Origin: Gemmataceae bacterium
GTDB lineage: Bacteria; Planctomycetota; Planctomycetia; Gemmatales; Gemmataceae
Reading direction: 5' to 3'
Assembly (NCBI GenBank): GCA_026418875.1
Contig: JAOAAM010000195.1
Coordinates: 1-8,171, forward strand
Length of the DNA: 8,171 bases
This document shows positions 6,128 through 8,171 of this stretch, one piece after another. The stretch's first letter is position 1. Every line of letters starts with the position of its first letter. Below the pieces are notes generated by a model. It was not told the origin of the DNA and did not search any database. It saw only the letters and a program-made list of their open reading frames with translations. A program made the position numbers and the translations under genes.

Positions 6128-6156
6128 ATTATATTCGTTTCGACAACCATTGTCGC
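6128..6156 (-). promoter_or_regulatory. Promoter of the marR-halogenase unit
   Basis: On the - strand, TATAAT (6133-6128, perfect consensus) is preceded by a 17-base spacer and GCGACA (6156-6151; 4 of 6 matches to TTGACA). The predicted +1 is about 7 bases past the -10 box, at or beside the A of the marR ATG (6121). Confidence 0.6.
6141..6155. promoter_or_regulatory. Candidate MarR operator (perfect inverted repeat)
   Basis: CGACAA-CCA-TTGTCG is a perfect 6-bp inverted repeat with a 3-base centre. It lies across the marR -35 box and spacer, where a bound dimer would block polymerase. Its position suits autorepression. Binding by this MarR protein is inference from position and symmetry. Confidence 0.5.
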
Positions 6157-6201
6157 ACCAATTTTTCGCTTCGCAGAATTGCTGAAGAGCGATGAGAGCT
6201 G

Positions 6202-6230
6202 TTGACCGGTTTGAACGCACAAGTTATGGG
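6202..6230 (+). promoter_or_regulatory. Possible promoter of the cyclophilin lipoprotein gene
   Basis: TTGACC (6202-6207; 5 of 6 to TTGACA), a 17-base spacer and TATGGG (6225-6230; 3 of 6 to TATAAT). This would give a leader of about 40 bases before the ATG at 6276. The weak -10 box keeps confidence low. It diverges from the marR promoter. Confidence 0.3.
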
Positions 6231-6263
6231 CCCAAACGGGTGGATGTTTTCTGGGTTGCGGGA

Positions 6264-6268
6264 AGGAG
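6264..6268 (+). promoter_or_regulatory. Ribosome binding site of the cyclophilin-type PPIase
   Basis: AGGAG, 7 bases before the ATG at 6276. It selects this start over the upstream in-frame ATG at 6192, and the resulting N-terminus is a clean signal peptide. Confidence 0.75.
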
Positions 6269-6275
6269 CCGATTC

Positions 6276-7205
6276 ATGTTCCGTCGCACGCGTTCCGTTT
6301 GCGTCCAATGGTTGATTCTCGCAGCTGTCGGTTTGGTGATGGGAATCGGTTGCCGCGACACGAGCGGCGTCTCGATCGAGGTGGCGCCGCAACAGGCTTC
6401 CACCGATGCTGAGGCACCGGCCGGGGCGGATGTTCCGACGAATTCGTCGGAGACGGCGGAGAAAGCAACGGCTGATCGGCTGCATCAACCATTTTCCCAG
6501 GCATGCACCACCGAAATCCATGCCGATTCAGGGGTCGCTCTGCCCCCTGTCTACACGCTCACCGGCAAAAACACCGGGCTGCTGAATGAAGAAGTGCAAA
6601 AGGTTTGGGACCAGATTCGCTTCATGGATGCAGCCGGCAAGCCGCAAACTTATGTCGTCGCTCTCGAAGTGGGCATCGGCGAGCGGTCGTTGGGCACGAT
6701 CGAAATCTTGATGCAGCCCGAGTGGGCACCGAATCATGTGCGCAATTTCGTGGCCCTGACCCAAGTCGGTTACTACGACGGGCTGAGGTTCGATCGCGTG
6801 GTCCGTCAGCGAGTGGACGGCGAGAGCGGGTCCGAATTGCTGGTCGTCGAAGCGGGTGCCCCGACCGAGAACGCCGACCCAGCCACGAGCCACCTTGGCT
6901 ACTGGGTTTTGCCCGAGTTTCAGCCCGATTTGAAACATGAGGCGGGATTCGTCGGTGCATGCTTGATGCCGTCGGAGGACAACGCAGAAACCGCCGCTTG
7001 TCGCTTCTACATCGCCCTGACACCCGCCCCTGCCATGGACGGCAACTTCACGGTGTTCGGCAAAGTGACTCGAGGGCTAGAGATCGTGCGTGAAATCAGC
7101 CAACAGCCTGTGCTCAGCGGCGATGCTGGTCCCGATCAAGGACGATTTTCCACTCCGATCGTGATTCGTCGGGCCGTGGCGAGCCCGATGCCGGTCGTAA
7201 AATGA
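6276..7205 (+). CDS. Exported cyclophilin-type peptidyl-prolyl isomerase, probable lipoprotein, divergent active site
   Basis: A 309-residue protein. Residues 1-25 are a signal peptide (three Arg in the first six residues, hydrophobic core ~11-22) ending MGIGC. Cys26 could be lipidated, although the -3 position is Gly rather than Leu, so the lipobox is imperfect. Then comes a low-complexity Ala/Thr/Glu/Pro linker (~27-70), a poorly conserved stretch with VWDQIRF (110-116), and a cyclophilin domain (~125-301): TIEILMQPEWAPNHVRNFVAL (141-161), the FxR motif FDR (172-174), CRFYIAL (242-248), MDGNFTVFGKV (254-264) and GLEIVREI (267-274). Cyclophilins isomerise Xaa-Pro bonds. Arg174 and Phe244 are kept, but the QGGDP segment reads EAGAP and the usual His of the KHTVFG region is Phe258, so activity is uncertain. 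It is likely to act as a periplasmic folding factor or scaffold. The start is set by the AGGAG at 6264. dnaX follows after 49 bases. Confidence 0.82.
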   Translation: MFRRTRSVCVQWLILAAVGLVMGIGCRDTSGVSIEVAPQQASTDAEAPAGADVPTNSSETAEKATADRLHQPFSQACTTEIHADSGVALPPVYTLTGKNTGLLNEEVQKVWDQIRFMDAAGKPQTYVVALEVGIGERSLGTIEILMQPEWAPNHVRNFVALTQVGYYDGLRFDRVVRQRVDGESGSELLVVEAGAPTENADPATSHLGYWVLPEFQPDLKHEAGFVGACLMPSEDNAETAACRFYIALTPAPAMDGNFTVFGKVTRGLEIVREISQQPVLSGDAGPDQGRFSTPIVIRRAVASPMPVVK

Positions 7206-7254
7206 GGAGGAGCATCGTTGGCCCGCGGTTGGCCCTGATTCAATCCAGGTAGAC
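7206..7254 (+). other. Gap between the PPIase gene and dnaX
   Basis: These 49 bases hold most of a strong anti-16S-like run, GAGGAGGAG (7204-7212), beginning within the PPIase stop, but no dnaX-frame start codon lies at a useful distance from it. A weak AGG at 7247-7249 precedes the GTG used for dnaX. No terminator hairpin is visible, so dnaX may be co-transcribed with the upstream gene. Confidence 0.4.
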
Positions 7255-8171
7255 GTGCAGCAAAATCAGCAATTCGGCAGAGCGGAAACGGAGTATCGAG
7301 TGATGGCGCGGCGGTATCGGCCGCGCCAGTTCTCGGATCTTCTCGGTCAAGAGGCGATCGCTCAAACCCTCACCAATGCGCTAACGTCCGGCACCGTCGC
7401 GCATGCTTACCTTTTCACGGGTGCTCGCGGAGTCGGCAAGACGTCGTGTGCCCGCATCTTGGCCAAGGCCCTCAATTGCCGCAACGGCCCCACGCCGACA
7501 CCGTGCGACCAGTGCTCCAGCTGCGTCGCGATTGGGGAGGGTGAAGACATTGATGTGCGCGAGATCGACGGTGCCAGCAATCGTGGCATCGACGACGTGC
7601 GGGCCATTCGTCAGGAGGTCGCGACGAGGCCGACCCGCAGCCGGTACAAGATTTACATCATCGACGAAGTGCACATGCTAACGAAGGAGTCGTTCAATGC
7701 CTTGCTGAAGACTTTGGAGGAGCCGCCGGATCACGTCAAATTCATCTTCGCCACGACCGAGATTCAGAAAGTTCCTGTAACCATCGTCTCCCGCTGCCAG
7801 CGGTTCGATTTCGCCCACCTCACGAGCGAACGAATCGCAGAGCATCTGCGAAACATTCTCAAGGCAGAGAACCAGCCTGCGGAAGACGATGCCTTGGAGT
7901 TGATCGCCCGGCGTGCGGCTGGGTCCATGCGAGACGCGCAATCGCTTTTGGACCAGGTGCTCGCCTTCTCGGGCGGAAGGTTGACCGCCGACGCCGTGCG
8001 GCAACTGCTCGGAGTACCAAAGGGAGAGGTCGTGGCACAACTCGCGGATGCCATCATCCGTCGGGACATCGCGTCGGCGTTGAATCTCCTTCACGGGGCC
8101 TGCCGCTCCGGGACCGCCCCTGCCGACCTCCTCGATCAATTGATCGATTACTGGCGTGACCTGCTGTTGCT
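7255..8171 (+). CDS. dnaX: DNA polymerase III subunit gamma/tau, N-terminal part (cut by window end)
   Basis: The first 305 codons are present and the frame is still open at the window edge. DnaX is the AAA+ motor of the clamp loader that places the beta clamp on primed DNA and ties polymerase cores together. Visible are YRVMARRYRP (14-23, the usual N-terminal signature), Walker A GARGVGKTS (56-64), zinc cysteines 75, 84, 87 and 90, Walker B IIDEVH (135-140), sensor-1 ATTE (166-169), the SRC motif (179-181) and sensor-2 GSMRDAQSLLDQ (223-234). Domain III begins near 240. The GTG at 7255 is preferred because the conserved YxVxARxxRP lies upstream of the GTG/ATG pair at 7300-7305. CGGAG at 7289-7293, however, would suit that pair, so the start is not certain. 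The region where a gamma-producing frameshift would lie is outside the window. Confidence 0.93.
   Translation, partial: MQQNQQFGRAETEYRVMARRYRPRQFSDLLGQEAIAQTLTNALTSGTVAHAYLFTGARGVGKTSCARILAKALNCRNGPTPTPCDQCSSCVAIGEGEDIDVREIDGASNRGIDDVRAIRQEVATRPTRSRYKIYIIDEVHMLTKESFNALLKTLEEPPDHVKFIFATTEIQKVPVTIVSRCQRFDFAHLTSERIAEHLRNILKAENQPAEDDALELIARRAAGSMRDAQSLLDQVLAFSGGRLTADAVRQLLGVPKGEVVAQLADAIIRRDIASALNLLHGACRSGTAPADLLDQLIDYWRDLLL

Noticed and set aside
6122..6220. Longer N-terminus for the MarR protein (ATG at 6220).
   Set aside because: It would translate through the perfect -10 box and the palindrome, and it overlaps the leader of the divergent gene. MarR homology starts after 6121.

Overview
The window is a stretch of moderately GC-rich bacterial chromosome that is densely packed with genes. 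It most resembles a planctomycete (Planctomycetota). That placement is an inference from protein features, not from a marker-gene search: a fused 3-dehydroquinase/shikimate dehydrogenase with a plant-like C-terminus, a prepilin peptidase with a Trp/Pro-rich insertion, a divergent cyclophilin lipoprotein, and a tRNA without an encoded CCA end.

Left part (223-4047, + strand): four tightly linked genes that look like one transcription unit. They are a bifunctional aroDE fusion, shikimate kinase (aroK, ATGA overlap), a type IV prepilin peptidase (start 19 bases inside aroK) and hisH. AroDE and AroK catalyse three consecutive steps, 3-dehydroquinate to 3-dehydroshikimate to shikimate to shikimate-3-phosphate. 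The peptidase and the histidine-pathway glutaminase are apparently unrelated passengers.

Middle part (4050-6121, - strand): two small hairpins lie between convergent hisH and a tRNA-Arg(CCU). Beyond the tRNA is a two-gene unit transcribed leftward, a MarR-family regulator followed 16 bases later by an FAD-dependent enzyme. The enzyme carries both signature motifs of flavin-dependent halogenases (WxWxIP and FxxPxxSxG) and a candidate catalytic lysine. In front of marR there is a good sigma70-type promoter with a perfect inverted repeat, CGACAA-N3-TTGTCG, lying over its -35 and spacer. The marR start codon falls at the predicted +1, so its mRNA may be leaderless. This looks like a self-contained, probably ligand-controlled halogenation unit and is the most interesting part of the window.

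Right part (6276-8171, + strand): a cyclophilin-type peptidyl-prolyl isomerase with an N-terminal export or lipoprotein signal and several changed active-site positions, then the N-terminal two thirds or so of dnaX (DNA polymerase III gamma/tau), cut by the window end. No CRISPR array, insertion sequence or integrase is visible.
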